Shown here piece by piece: positions 15,139 through 23,399 of a stretch of DNA of 64,000 nt. The stretch's first letter is position 1, and each line of letters begins with the position of its first letter. The notes beneath the pieces were generated by a model. It was not told the origin of the DNA. It did not search any database and saw only the letters and a program-made list of their open reading frames with translations. Both the position numbers and the translations under genes were made by a program. The stretch covers positions 1 to 64,000 of the forward strand of contig NZ_JAKWJR010000012.1 of NCBI RefSeq assembly GCF_022761125.1. Direction: 5' to 3'. This DNA is from Nocardioides sp. SR21 (GTDB taxonomy: Bacteria > Actinomycetota > Actinomycetes > Propionibacteriales > Nocardioidaceae).

Positions 15139-16803
15139 ATGCACCCCCAGACCCATTTCGTGGGCGTCGACCTCGCCTGGGGACAGAAGCAGCGCACCGG
15201 GCTGGCGGTCCTCGACGAGGACGGCCACCTCGTGCACATCTCGAGCGTGCACACCGACGACGAGATCCGCGACGCGCTGGCGCCGTACGTCGCCGGCCCG
15301 TGCGTGGTCGGCATCGACGCCCCGCTGATCGTCACGAACGCGACCGGGTCGCGGGCCGCCGAGCAGGAGCTCAACAAGGACTTCCAGCGGTTCCAGGCCG
15401 GCGCGCACCCGTCGAACACCGGCAAGCCGGAGTTCGCGGGCGGGGTGACCCGCGGCGCCACGATCTGCCGGCTGCTGCGGCTCGACATGGACCCGCGCTC
15501 CGGACGGGAGCGCCGGGCGATCGAGGTCTACCCGCACCCCGCGACCGTCGTGCTGTTCGGGCTGTCGAAGACGCTGAAGTACAAGTCCAAGGCCGGGCGC
15601 ACCCTCGACTCGATGCGCTCGGCGCTCGTGACGCTGATGCAGCACGTCGAGCAGCTGGTGCCGCCGGACCCGACCTGGCGCGAGCTGCGCAGCCAGGTGG
15701 AGAACGCGACCACCAAGGCCGAGCTCGGCCGCGCCGAGGACCAGGTCGACGCGGTGGTGTGTGCGTACGTCGCGCTGTTCGCGCACCGCTGGCCGGCGCG
15801 GGTCACGACGTACGGCACGTTCGAGAACGGCTACATCGTCACGCCGACGCTGAGCGACGACCACGGCGTGATCCGGCGGGCGGTCGAGGAGTACGAGCGG
15901 ATCCAGCCGGGCCTGGTCGCGGTCGCGGCCGAGTACGTCGCGCAGGTGACGTCGATCCTCGACGAGGCCGGCATCAACTACCTGACCGTCACCGGGCGGG
16001 CCAAGAGCGTCGAGTCGTTCGCGACCAAGGCGGCGCGCACCGTCGACGGGCTGCCGGCGTACGCCGACCCGCTCGCCGAGATCGGCGACCAGGTCGGCGT
16101 CCGCGTCATCACCTACGTGCGGGCCGACGTCGCCGCGGTCGCGGAGGTGCTCGGCAGCCAGCTGCGGGTGCTCGACGACCGTGACCTCGGGCAGGAGACC
16201 GCGAGCGAGGGGCGGTTCGGCTACGCCAGCCGGCACCTCCAGGTCTCCCGCGAGGGCGGCCCGGTCGCGCAGGTGCAGGTGCGCACCGTGCTCCAGCACG
16301 CGTGGGCCGAGTTCGAGCACGACATCCGCTACAAGGGCGCGGTGCCCGCCGAGCACGCCCGCGACTTCGACCGGCGGTTCACGCTCGCGGCCGGATTGCT
16401 GGAGCTCGCCGACCAGGAGTTCACCACGATCCGCGAGCGGCTGCGCGGCGGCTCGTTCGAGGAGATCGACGGCGACGCCGAGCGGATCAGCCCGCGCGAG
16501 CTCGCGGCGTACCTCGCCGGTCAGTACGACGACGCCGAGTGGTCGCGCACCGACCACTACGCCTGGATCGCGAGCCTGCTGCCGGACCTCGGCGTCGACA
16601 CCCTGGACGAGCTCGGCGAGGTGCTCGCCCGCGTCGACGCCGACACCGTGGCCGCGCGGATGGACTACCGCTACCCGCCGGGCGCCGTACGCCGCCTCGA
16701 TGACGCGCTGCTCGCGGCGTTCGGGGAGAGGTACGTCGTCCTGCCGGGCAACGAGCACCGGGTCGCGTTGCTGCGCGCCCGGCTGGAGAAGATGACCGGC
16801 TGA
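15139..16803 (+). CDS. DUF429 - RelA/SpoT-domain fusion protein
   Basis: 554 aa. Residues about 1-225 match DUF429 (predicted RNase-H-fold nuclease family): GVDLAWGQKQRTGLAVLD with Asp11, VVGIDAPLIV with Asp60, the YPHPATVVLFG segment and the EDQVDAVVCAY end. Residues about 245-410 match the RelA/SpoT nucleotide pyrophosphokinase domain: GRAKSVES (286-293), DQVGVRV with the metal-ligand Asp317, FGYASRH (360-366) and QVQVRTVLQHAWAEFEHDIRYKG. The position normally Glu in ExQxRT reads Gln378. A helical tail of about 140 residues follows. No HD hydrolase, TGS or ACT domain is present, so it is a small-alarmone-synthetase-like protein. Activity is unproven; a nucleotide-metabolism or conflict role is inferred. 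Confidence 0.8.
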   Translation: MHPQTHFVGVDLAWGQKQRTGLAVLDEDGHLVHISSVHTDDEIRDALAPYVAGPCVVGIDAPLIVTNATGSRAAEQELNKDFQRFQAGAHPSNTGKPEFAGGVTRGATICRLLRLDMDPRSGRERRAIEVYPHPATVVLFGLSKTLKYKSKAGRTLDSMRSALVTLMQHVEQLVPPDPTWRELRSQVENATTKAELGRAEDQVDAVVCAYVALFAHRWPARVTTYGTFENGYIVTPTLSDDHGVIRRAVEEYERIQPGLVAVAAEYVAQVTSILDEAGINYLTVTGRAKSVESFATKAARTVDGLPAYADPLAEIGDQVGVRVITYVRADVAAVAEVLGSQLRVLDDRDLGQETASEGRFGYASRHLQVSREGGPVAQVQVRTVLQHAWAEFEHDIRYKGAVPAEHARDFDRRFTLAAGLLELADQEFTTIRERLRGGSFEEIDGDAERISPRELAAYLAGQYDDAEWSRTDHYAWIASLLPDLGVDTLDELGEVLARVDADTVAARMDYRYPPGAVRRLDDALLAAFGERYVVLPGNEHRVALLRARLEKMTG

Positions 16804-16841
16804 CGTCGGCCGGGTCGGTGCGCCGACGTACGGTCGTGGGC

Positions 16842-17339
16842 ATGACTCCGGCAGAGATCTACATCGACTCCTTCGAGCGGATCCTCGAGAACGGCGAGGC
16901 CGTCGTCGACGGGCTCACCGAGGCGCAGCTCGCGCACCGGCCCGCGCCGGACGCCAACTCGATCGCCTGGCTGGTCTGGCACCTCACCCGGGTGCAGGAC
17001 TCGCACGTCGCGCCGCTCGCCGGGACCGAGGAGGTCTGGACGCGCGACGGCTGGGCCGACCGGTTCGGGCTCGACCTGGACCCGTCCGACCACGGCTACG
17101 GCCACACCAGCGAGCAGGTCGCGAAGGTGCGGGCGTCGGCCGAGCTGCTGGCCGGCTACCTGCGCGCCACCCACGAGGCGACGGTCGCCTACCTGCGCGG
17201 CCTCACGGAGGCCGACCTCGACGACATCGTCGACCGCGCCTGGGACCCGCCGGTCACGCGCGGGGTGCGCCTGGTCAGCGTCGTCGACGACGACGCGCAG
17301 CACGTCGGCCAGGCGGCGTACCTCCGCGGACTGCTCTGA
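16842..17339 (+). CDS. DinB/DUF664 family protein (mycothiol transferase-like)
   Basis: 165 aa from ATG 16842 (MTPAEIYIDSFERILENGEAVV). Four-helix DinB fold with the expected metal-ligand histidines: NSIAWLVWHLTRVQDSH (helix 2) and DDDAQHVGQAAYLRGLL (last helix). Actinobacterial DUF664 proteins are thought to be metal-dependent thiol transferases using mycothiol. It is followed immediately by a REP-like repeat that separates it from the convergent globin gene. Confidence 0.8.
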   Translation: MTPAEIYIDSFERILENGEAVVDGLTEAQLAHRPAPDANSIAWLVWHLTRVQDSHVAPLAGTEEVWTRDGWADRFGLDLDPSDHGYGHTSEQVAKVRASAELLAGYLRATHEATVAYLRGLTEADLDDIVDRAWDPPVTRGVRLVSVVDDDAQHVGQAAYLRGLL

Positions 17340-17424
17340 TCTCGACACGCCGGTCGCGACTTCGTTCCTCAGTCGCGCGGCTCGCTCGATCACCATCAGC
17401 GGAGCCGCTGCCGCGTCTCCGCTA
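17340..17424 (-). repeat. REP-like intergenic element, copy A
   Basis: About 85 bp, nearly identical to 17954-18039. Read on the minus strand it begins with TAG, which is the stop codon of the globin gene, followed by CGGAGACGCG and an imperfect CAGCGG/CCGCTG stem, then GAGCGAGCCGCGCGAC pairing with GTCGCGACCGG. It separates two convergent genes and can form stable hairpins, so it may serve as a bidirectional terminator. It is related to the 91-bp repeats at 61875-62175. Confidence 0.75.
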
Positions 17425-17889
17425 GGGCTGGTACGGCGGCGCCACGCCCCAGCCCCAGCGCGGCACCGGCGCGTGCTCGACGACGTCCGCGCCGGGCCGG
17501 GAGTTCTGCAGCGCGAGCCGGGTACCCCACTCGAGGTAGCCGACCAGCGCGGCCCGGAACTCCGGGTCGTCGGGGAGCTCCGCGTCGTCGGCGGCCAGGC
17601 TCATCGTCGAGGCGAACCGGTGCCGCTGCTCCGCGGTGATGTTCAGCCCGACGTGATGGGCGAGCATCCGCTCGTAGCCGCCGTGGTGCCGGGTGTAGTC
17701 GTCCGGACCGCCGAAGACCTCCGACCACCACGTGGCCACGTGGTCGCGGTGCTCCTCGGACACCCCGCCCGGGAAGAACGCCGTCAGCAGCTCGTCGCGC
17801 TCGACGCGGTCGTAGAAGCAGTCGATCAGCCGGCGGATCGCGGCGCGCCCGCCCGCCCAGTCGTACAGGGTGGGGACGTCCTCGGCCAC
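17422..17889 (-). CDS. group II truncated hemoglobin
   Basis: 155 aa from the GTG of VAEDVPTLYDWAGG. Features of group II truncated globins are present: LIDCFYDRVERDELL (B-helix and CD region leading to AFFPG), a His pair in the F region (MLAHHVGLNIT), a Trp in the G-helix (YLEWGTRLALQ) and the C-terminal PRWGWG tail usual in actinobacterial members. It binds heme and O2/NO in the cytoplasm; suggested roles are NO or peroxide detoxification. The stop codon is supplied by the first bases of the adjacent repeat element. Confidence 0.85.
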   Translation of the reverse strand: MAEDVPTLYDWAGGRAAIRRLIDCFYDRVERDELLTAFFPGGVSEEHRDHVATWWSEVFGGPDDYTRHHGGYERMLAHHVGLNITAEQRHRFASTMSLAADDAELPDDPEFRAALVGYLEWGTRLALQNSRPGADVVEHAPVPRWGWGVAPPYQP

Positions 17890-17953
17890 GGACCGAGGGT
17901 ACGCGTCGCACGGTGGATGAGGTGCGAGCGAAGCGAGCCTCGACACCACTGGG

Positions 17954-18039
17954 TCTCGACACGCCGGTCGCGACCTCGTCCCCCGGGTCGCGCGGCTCGC
18001 TCGACCACCATCAGCGGATCCGCTGGCGCGTCTCCGCTA
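17954..18039 (-). repeat. REP-like intergenic element, copy B
   Basis: Second copy of the element at 17340-17424, in the same orientation, with about ten mismatches. It contains the perfect palindrome CAGCGGATCCGCTG (18013-18026). On the minus strand its first three bases are the TAG stop of the SDR gene, exactly as copy A supplies the stop of the globin gene. A short GAGGTGCGAGCGAAGCGAGCC-type hairpin lies just outside it near 17919-17941. Confidence 0.75.
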
Positions 18040-19515
18040 CCAGGGGGACGGTTCGAAGTCCTTGAGGAAGTGGCCGTACAGGTCCTCGCCGGCCTCGCCG
18101 CGCACGATCGGGTCGTAGACGCGGGCCGCGCCGTCGACCAGGTCGAGCGGGGCGTGCCAGCCCTCGGCGGCGATCCGCAGCTTCTCCTGGTGCGGGCGCT
18201 CGTCGGTGATCCAGCCGGTGTCGACGGCGTTCATCAGGATCCGGTCGGTCTCGAACATCTCGCCCGCGCTGGTGCGGGTCAGCATGTTCAGCGACGCCTT
18301 CGCCATGTTCGTGTGCGGGTGTCCCGGCCCCTTGTAGGTGCGCGAGAACTGCCCCTCCATCGCGGAGACGTTCACGACGTAGGTACGCCGGGCCGCCGAC
18401 TGCCGCATCGAGGCCCGCAGCCGCGAGATCAGCAGGAACGGCGCGGTCGCGTTGCAGAGCTGCACCTCGAGCAGCTCCAGCGGGTCGACCTCGTCGACCG
18501 TCTGGGTCCACGAGTTGGTGGTCTGCAGGTCCGGCAGCAGCCCGCCGGCGTCGACGGCGGTGCCCGCGAGGTGCGCCTCGAGGCTGGCGTTGCCGGCCTT
18601 CAGCGCGAGCGCGGTGATCGACGCCGGCGTGTGCGCGGGCGTCTCGTGGTGGGCGACCGCGTGCTGCTGGAGCGTGCCGGCGATCGCGGCCGGGTGCGCG
18701 TCGCTGATGTGGTCGAACGACACGATCTCCGGCAGCGTGGTCCCGGTCGGCAGCGGCGCCAGCTCGGCCTCGACGAGAGGCGCGTAGGCGCCGGGCGTAC
18801 GGCGCACGGTCTGGCACGCGTTGTTGATGAGGATGTCGAGCGGGCCGGCCGCCGCGACCTCGTCGGCGAGCGCGACGACCTGGGTGGGGTCGCGCAGGTC
18901 GATGCCGACGATCTTGAGCCGATCGATCCAGTCCGCGCTGTCCTCGAGCGCGGAGAACCGGCGTACGGCGTCGTGCGGGAAGCGGGTCGTGATCGTGGTG
19001 TGCGCGCCGTCGCGGAGGAGGCGCAGCGCGATGTACATGCCGATCTTCGCGCGGCCGCCGGTGAGCAGCGCGCGGCGCCCGGTGAGGTCGGTGCCCTGGT
19101 CGCGCTTGGCGTGCGACATGGCGGCGCAGCTCGGGCAGAGGTAGTGGTAGAACGCGTCGACGAGCGTGTAGTCGTTCTTGCAGATGTAGCAGCCGCGCGG
19201 GTTGAGCAGCTCGCCGGCGAAGGCGCCCGGCGCGGTCGAGACGAGCGGGATGCCGAGGGTCTCGTCGTCGATCCGCATCGGCGACCCGGTCGCGGTCTTC
19301 TCGGTGATCGCCCGGTCGTGGGCGAGCTCGGCCTGGCGCTTGCGGGTGCGCCGCTCGGCCTTGAGCGCCTTGTACATGTGCGACGCCGCGCGCTTCACCG
19401 TGGTGATGTCCGGGTGGTCGACCGGCAGGCGGTGCAGCTCGTTGAGGACCTTGACGGCGATCGCCAGCTCGTCAGGATCGATGCCCTCGAGGAGCTCGGG
19501 ATGATCGGGATTCAC
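18037..19515 (-). CDS. SDR-family protein with N-terminal zinc ribbon
   Basis: 492 aa. Residues 1-100 are helical (VNPDHPELLEGIDPDELAIAV...). Residues about 105-135 carry two CxxC pairs (Cys109/112 and Cys127/130) forming a zinc ribbon. From about 145 a Rossmann fold begins with RRALLTGGRAKIGM, with a later ILINNACQ strand and VVNVSAMEG. The usual YxxxK catalytic motif reads TNMAK, so the tyrosine is replaced. It may therefore not be a standard dehydrogenase. The GTG start overlaps the MFS stop (GTGA), implying coupling with the transporter gene. Confidence 0.75.
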   Translation of the reverse strand: MNPDHPELLEGIDPDELAIAVKVLNELHRLPVDHPDITTVKRAASHMYKALKAERRTRKRQAELAHDRAITEKTATGSPMRIDDETLGIPLVSTAPGAFAGELLNPRGCYICKNDYTLVDAFYHYLCPSCAAMSHAKRDQGTDLTGRRALLTGGRAKIGMYIALRLLRDGAHTTITTRFPHDAVRRFSALEDSADWIDRLKIVGIDLRDPTQVVALADEVAAAGPLDILINNACQTVRRTPGAYAPLVEAELAPLPTGTTLPEIVSFDHISDAHPAAIAGTLQQHAVAHHETPAHTPASITALALKAGNASLEAHLAGTAVDAGGLLPDLQTTNSWTQTVDEVDPLELLEVQLCNATAPFLLISRLRASMRQSAARRTYVVNVSAMEGQFSRTYKGPGHPHTNMAKASLNMLTRTSAGEMFETDRILMNAVDTGWITDERPHQEKLRIAAEGWHAPLDLVDGAARVYDPIVRGEAGEDLYGHFLKDFEPSPW

Positions 19516-20774
19516 TGGGTGATGGTAGGTGTCCGGGTCACCCGGTACCGAATGAACGACGGCACCGCGATCGCGGCGATCACCGTCCCGACGATCACCA
19601 GGAGGCCGCCGCCTGCGGCCGCGGCCGCCGTACCCACCATCGCGGCGCTGGCGCCGTGCACGACGTCGGCGATGCGGGGACCGCCCGCGACGACGACCAT
19701 GAACACGCCCTGGAGGCGGCCGCGCACCGAGTCGTCGGCGGCGCTCTGGAGCATGCTGGTGCGGAACGCCGCGGAGGCCATGTCGGCGGCGCCGCCGATC
19801 ACCAGCATGACCAGCGCGATCGCGAGCATCAGCTGCTGCCAGTGGTCGGCCAGGCCGACCGCGATGCCGAAGCCGGCCATCGCCGCGCCCCAGATCAGGA
19901 TGCAGACGATCACGGCGTACCCCTGCCGCTCGACGCGCGACACCCAGCCGGAGAACACGCCGCCGATCACGGCACCCAACGGGATCGCCGCGAACAGCAG
20001 CGCGAACACCAGGCCGCCCTCGTCGGGGCCGCCGAAGGACACGTGCGCGATCTCCGGGAACAGCGCCCGCGGCATGCCGAAGATCATCGCGATCAGGTCG
20101 ACGACGAAGGACATCAGCAGGATCGGGTGGCCGCCGAGGTAGCGGAAGCCCTCGATCACCGACCGCAGGCCCGGAGTGCCGATCGGGTTGTCGACCGGCA
20201 GCCGGGGGAGCCGGATGACCGCACCGAGCGTCGCGAACAGCGTGATGGTGTCGAGGAAGTACAGCCACTCGTAGCCCACCACCGGGATCAGCACGCCCGC
20301 CAGCAGCGGGCCGCCGATCGCGCCGGCCTGGAAGACCGTCATGTTGAGGGAGTTGGCGGCCGGGAGCAGGTCGGGCGCGACCAGCTTCGGGATGATCGCC
20401 TGCCGGGTGGGCGCGTTGACCGCGAAGAACGCCTGCTGCAGCGAGAACAGGCCGAGCAGCACCCACACGTTCGTGTTGCCCAGGGCCGCCTGGAGCCAGA
20501 ACAGCCCCGACGTCGTGATCAGGCCCGTGGTGGTGATCATCATCAGCGTGCGCCGGTCGAAGTGGTCGGCGAGCGCCCCGCCCCACAGCCCGAACACGAT
20601 CAGCGGGACGAGGCCGAACAGCCCCGTGAGGCCGACGTACGCCGACGAGCCGGTGACGTCGTAGATCTGGGCCGGCACCGAGACGACCGTGAGCTGGGCA
20701 CCGACCATCGTGATGATGTTGGCGATCCACAGCCGCCGGAAGTGGTCGTTGCGCAGCGGACGGGTGTCAGCCAT
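19512..20774 (-). CDS. MFS transporter (EntS-like)
   Basis: 420 aa with about 11-12 hydrophobic helices. The layout NDHFRRLWIANIITMVGAQLTVVSVPAQIYDVTGSSAYVGLTGL, the loop GGALADHFDRRTLMM (motif A-like G-x3-DR-x-R) and PTRQAIIPKLV match the EntS/MFS_3 exporter subgroup (siderophore and multidrug exporters). ATG 20774 chosen, with GGGAC upstream; GTG 20795 is an alternative. It overlaps the downstream SDR gene by 4 bp. The substrate is unknown. Confidence 0.85.
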   Translation of the reverse strand: MADTRPLRNDHFRRLWIANIITMVGAQLTVVSVPAQIYDVTGSSAYVGLTGLFGLVPLIVFGLWGGALADHFDRRTLMMITTTGLITTSGLFWLQAALGNTNVWVLLGLFSLQQAFFAVNAPTRQAIIPKLVAPDLLPAANSLNMTVFQAGAIGGPLLAGVLIPVVGYEWLYFLDTITLFATLGAVIRLPRLPVDNPIGTPGLRSVIEGFRYLGGHPILLMSFVVDLIAMIFGMPRALFPEIAHVSFGGPDEGGLVFALLFAAIPLGAVIGGVFSGWVSRVERQGYAVIVCILIWGAAMAGFGIAVGLADHWQQLMLAIALVMLVIGGAADMASAAFRTSMLQSAADDSVRGRLQGVFMVVVAGGPRIADVVHGASAAMVGTAAAAAGGGLLVIVGTVIAAIAVPSFIRYRVTRTPTITQ

Positions 20775-20849
20775 CAGGTCCCGGAGTCTGCGCACGGTGG
20801 ACCAACCTAATCGCCGATGAATCCTGTTCCGCCAGGAGGTCGAAAGGCT

Positions 20850-21125
20850 GTGACCGAGATCGACGTGACGTTCGAGGCGGTGCTCCAGCAGAGCGACGCG
20901 AAGGGTGGCTGGACCTACGTGGTCTGGCCCGAGTCCGCGGCGTACTTCGGGACCCGCGGACTGGTGAAGGTGCGGGGCACCGTGGACGGTGTGCCGTTCG
21001 AGAGCTCGTTCATGGCGCTCGGCGACGGGAACCACAAGCTGCCCGTGAGGACGGCGCTGCGGGTCGAGTCCGGGAAGACTGCGGGTGACACGGTGACCGT
21101 GCACCTCGACGAGAGGATCAAGTGA
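20850..21125 (+). CDS. DUF1905 domain protein
   Basis: 91 aa from the GTG of VTEIDVTFEAVLQ, with a strong AGGAGGT 9 nt upstream. The pattern FEAVLQQSDAKGGWTYVVWPESAAYFGTRGLVKVRGTVDGVPFESSFMALGDGNHKLPV is the DUF1905 beta-barrel, a small fold often found with DUF1801-like or DUF4287 partners. Function unknown. It is followed with 1-bp overlap by the DUF4287 gene. Confidence 0.82.
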   Translation: MTEIDVTFEAVLQQSDAKGGWTYVVWPESAAYFGTRGLVKVRGTVDGVPFESSFMALGDGNHKLPVRTALRVESGKTAGDTVTVHLDERIK

Positions 21126-21352
21126 TGAGCGTGGAGCCGAAGGTGCAGGGGCCGGCGTCGTACTTCCCGTCGATCGAGAAGAAGTACGGCCGCCCGATCG
21201 CCGAGTGGCAGCAGGTGGTGCGTACGGCGCCCGGGTACGGCGCGGGGGCGAAGCACATGGAGCTCGTGGCCGTGTTGAAGGACCAGCACGGCATGGGCCA
21301 CGGCCACGCGAACGCCGTGGTCGCCTACACGCTCGCCGAGGACCAGGCCTGA
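21125..21352 (+). CDS. DUF4287 domain protein
   Basis: 75 aa from ATG 21125; a GTG one codon earlier also fits. The sequence SYFPSIEKKYGRPIAEWQQVV followed by KHMELVAVLKDQHGMGHGHANAVVAYTL is the DUF4287 signature. These small cytosolic proteins have no established activity. It is coupled to the DUF1905 gene and followed by a hairpin repeat shared with the convergent gene. Confidence 0.85.
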   Translation: MSVEPKVQGPASYFPSIEKKYGRPIAEWQQVVRTAPGYGAGAKHMELVAVLKDQHGMGHGHANAVVAYTLAEDQA

Positions 21353-21366
21353 CGGCGAGGCCTGGT

Positions 21367-21410
21367 CGGTGGTTGAGGAAGGCGCGCTAGCGCCTGTCTC
21401 GAAACCACCG
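21367..21410. terminator. hairpin between convergent genes
   Basis: Outer arms CGGTGGTT (21367-21374) and AACCACCG (21403-21410) enclose an inner AGGCGC/GCGCCT stem with a GCTA loop. It lies between the DUF4287 stop (21352) and the convergent gene ending at 21417, so it can terminate both. The sequence style is that of an intergenic REP element. Confidence 0.6.
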
Positions 21411-21416
21411 GGCGTG

Positions 21417-21773
21417 CTACTCGATGCCGGCGACCCGGTCGAGGTGCTGGAGCAGGTCGTGGGCGGCGAGCTCGACCAACTTGTGCCGCCACTCCGCGGC
21501 CCGGTAGACGCAGGCGATCAGGCCCGAGCGGTGCACGCGGCGCAGGTCGCCGTACACGAACGCGTAGCGCGCCTTGGTCTCGTCGTTGGCGTCCTCGGTG
21601 AGGCCGAGGTGCCAGGCGGCGTAGTCGTCCCAGGTGTGCCGCTCGAGGTAGGCGTTCTGCGCGTCGGCGCGCGGCTGCACCTCACCCCAGTCGCTGTCGA
21701 GGACGTACTGGCGCTTGTCGATCATCGAGCGCGCGTGGGCGACGGCGTCGGGGTTCACCGCGTACGTCGCCAT
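21417..21773 (-). CDS. conserved actinobacterial hypothetical protein
   Basis: 118 aa. Begins MATYAVNPDAVAHARSMIDKRQYVLDSDWGEVQP and ends in a helical EWRHKLVELAAHDLLQHLD. I recognise the overall sequence as a widely conserved actinobacterial protein of no assigned function; the DSDWG and WDDYAAWHLGL segments are its most constant parts. It lies 4 bp downstream of the GH6 gene on the same strand, so it may be co-transcribed with it. Confidence 0.75.
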   Translation of the reverse strand: MATYAVNPDAVAHARSMIDKRQYVLDSDWGEVQPRADAQNAYLERHTWDDYAAWHLGLTEDANDETKARYAFVYGDLRRVHRSGLIACVYRAAEWRHKLVELAAHDLLQHLDRVAGIE

Positions 21774-21777
21774 CGGC

Positions 21778-22788
21778 TCAGCAGGCGCCCTGGTCGCTGC
21801 GGCCGAGGAGGCGGTCGGCGAGCATGTCGCACCACTGGCCGGACGGCGGGCCGCCGTTGACCTGGCCGTCGGACTCGCCCGGGTGCTTGACCCACAGCCG
21901 ACCGTCGAACGCGCCCTGGAGGAGCAGCCGCGGCGGCTGGCCGACGCGCGCCCACGGCGGGTTGAGGACCTGGTCGTCCTGCGGGCCGCCCTTCGCGCCG
22001 TTGCGCGAGGTGTCGATGACGTAGTGCTTGCCCTTGACGTTCAGCTTGCGCAGCCCACGGAGCAGGGTCTCGGCGTACTTCTTCTCGTCGCCGGAGGTGC
22101 GGAAGTTCGAGACGTTGGTGCTGAAGCCGCGGACGTACTGGATGCCGGCCTGCTTGAGGTACGCCGCGCGGTCGTCGTACGGCGTCCAGTTGGAGTGCCC
22201 CGCGTCGAGGTAGACCCACGCGTCGGTCCTGCCGAGCTGCTTGTTCGCGAAGCGCAGCATCGCCTGCCAGCCCTGCGCCTCGGTCGGGCACGGGTTCCAC
22301 TCGCTGCTGAACAGCGGGAGCGCGTCCGGCTCGACCACGACGATCGCGGTCTGGTTGCGGACGCCGGCCGCGACCTCCTTGATCCAGGCGCGGTACTGCT
22401 CGGCGGTCTGCAGGGCACCACCCGAGGAGTGGCTGCCGCAGTCGCGACCCGGGATGCCGTACACGACGAGCATCGGCGTCTTGTTCGCGTCGAGCGCGCG
22501 CTCGGTGTAGGCGCGGACGATGTCACGCACCCACGGGGTGCCGTACGCCTCCGGGATGATCCACAGCGCCTGGGCGTAGCCGCCGATCCGCTCGCGGTAG
22601 ACCGCCTCCTGGTTGGCCGCCGGCATGAGGGAGTCGACGAACAGCCCGCGGGACGTGCGCGGATCCTTCGCCTGCTTGGCGACGTGGTCGTCCGCCGGGA
22701 CGCCCTGCACGGCGACGGCGCCCGTCACGCTGAGCGCGAGGGCGGCGACGAGCGCGCCGAGGCGCAGCGACAGGGACCGAGTCGGCAC
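21778..22788 (-). CDS. secreted glycoside hydrolase family 6 (cellulase-like)
   Basis: 336 aa from the GTG of VPTRSLSLRLG. Signal peptide of about 30 residues (LGALVAALALSVTGAVAVQG). The catalytic domain carries the GH6 hallmarks: MLVVYGIPGRDCGSHSSGG with the proton-donor Asp, IVVVEPDALP, WVYLDAGHSNW, GFSTNVSNFRTSGDE and VIDTSRNG. No carbohydrate-binding module is attached. GH6 enzymes are inverting endo- or exo-beta-1,4-glucanases, here probably released to attack cellulose or a related beta-glucan. Confidence 0.9.
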   Translation of the reverse strand: MPTRSLSLRLGALVAALALSVTGAVAVQGVPADDHVAKQAKDPRTSRGLFVDSLMPAANQEAVYRERIGGYAQALWIIPEAYGTPWVRDIVRAYTERALDANKTPMLVVYGIPGRDCGSHSSGGALQTAEQYRAWIKEVAAGVRNQTAIVVVEPDALPLFSSEWNPCPTEAQGWQAMLRFANKQLGRTDAWVYLDAGHSNWTPYDDRAAYLKQAGIQYVRGFSTNVSNFRTSGDEKKYAETLLRGLRKLNVKGKHYVIDTSRNGAKGGPQDDQVLNPPWARVGQPPRLLLQGAFDGRLWVKHPGESDGQVNGGPPSGQWCDMLADRLLGRSDQGAC

Positions 22789-22792
22789 CCGC

Positions 22793-23389
22793 TCAGGGTA
22801 CGGGCTGGTCGTCCTCCCGGGGGCCGAAGATGCAGAGCTCGTCGAGCTCGTCCGGCGACAGGTCCAGCCCCCATGCCTGCATCTGCTCGCGGGAGCGACG
22901 GGAGAACAGGGCACGGAACGCCTCGTACTCGTCGACGCCGTCCGGCACGCCGCCGTCGCCGAACTTGTACGGCGCGACGTTGTCCAGCACCTTGCGCCAC
23001 AGCGGCTCGGGGAGCCGACCGAGGCCGAGCGCCTCGTGGAGGTCGGCGTGGTGGACGCTGATGTCCCAGACGATCGCGGGCCGCGGGTTGTCGATGGTCG
23101 AGGCGCCGATGGCGTCCTGGTTGGCCTTCATCTCCGCGGTCAGCTCCGCGACCGGGAGGTTGGCCCGCTCGGACACGTGCCGCGCGGTCCACCCCGGGCC
23201 GGGCGCTCCGTCCATCCGCTCGGTCACGGCATCGGCCGGACCGCCGGCGAGGTGGGCGAACACGTCGTGGACCGTCCAGGCCGGAGTGCCGGGCACCGTG
23301 GTCGCGAGCTGCTCGTCGGTGAGCTCGCCGCCCAGCGCGGTGAGCGCGGCGACGTTGGCGCGGTAGAGCTCGTCCCAGGTGGTCGTCAT
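22793..23389 (-). CDS. maleylpyruvate isomerase N-terminal/DinB-fold protein (mycothiol-dependent type)
   Basis: 198 aa from ATG 23389, with GAGGA 7 nt upstream. N-terminal MDMPI-type helical domain: WDELYRANVAALTALGGELTDEQL, PGTPAWTVHDVFAHLAGGPAD and IVWDISVHHADLHEALG, giving the three expected histidines. These proteins are metal- and thiol-dependent enzymes with unassigned substrates. It is next to the VOC gene on the same strand, 10 bp downstream. Confidence 0.8.
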   Translation of the reverse strand: MTTTWDELYRANVAALTALGGELTDEQLATTVPGTPAWTVHDVFAHLAGGPADAVTERMDGAPGPGWTARHVSERANLPVAELTAEMKANQDAIGASTIDNPRPAIVWDISVHHADLHEALGLGRLPEPLWRKVLDNVAPYKFGDGGVPDGVDEYEAFRALFSRRSREQMQAWGLDLSPDELDELCIFGPREDDQPVP

Positions 23390-23399
23390 GGGCACATCC

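Noticed and set aside
15139..16803. Considered two separate genes, DUF429 and RelA/SpoT
   Set aside because: The frame is continuous with normal codon use, no internal ribosome-binding site with start in the linker and no frameshift, so a single fusion is the better reading.
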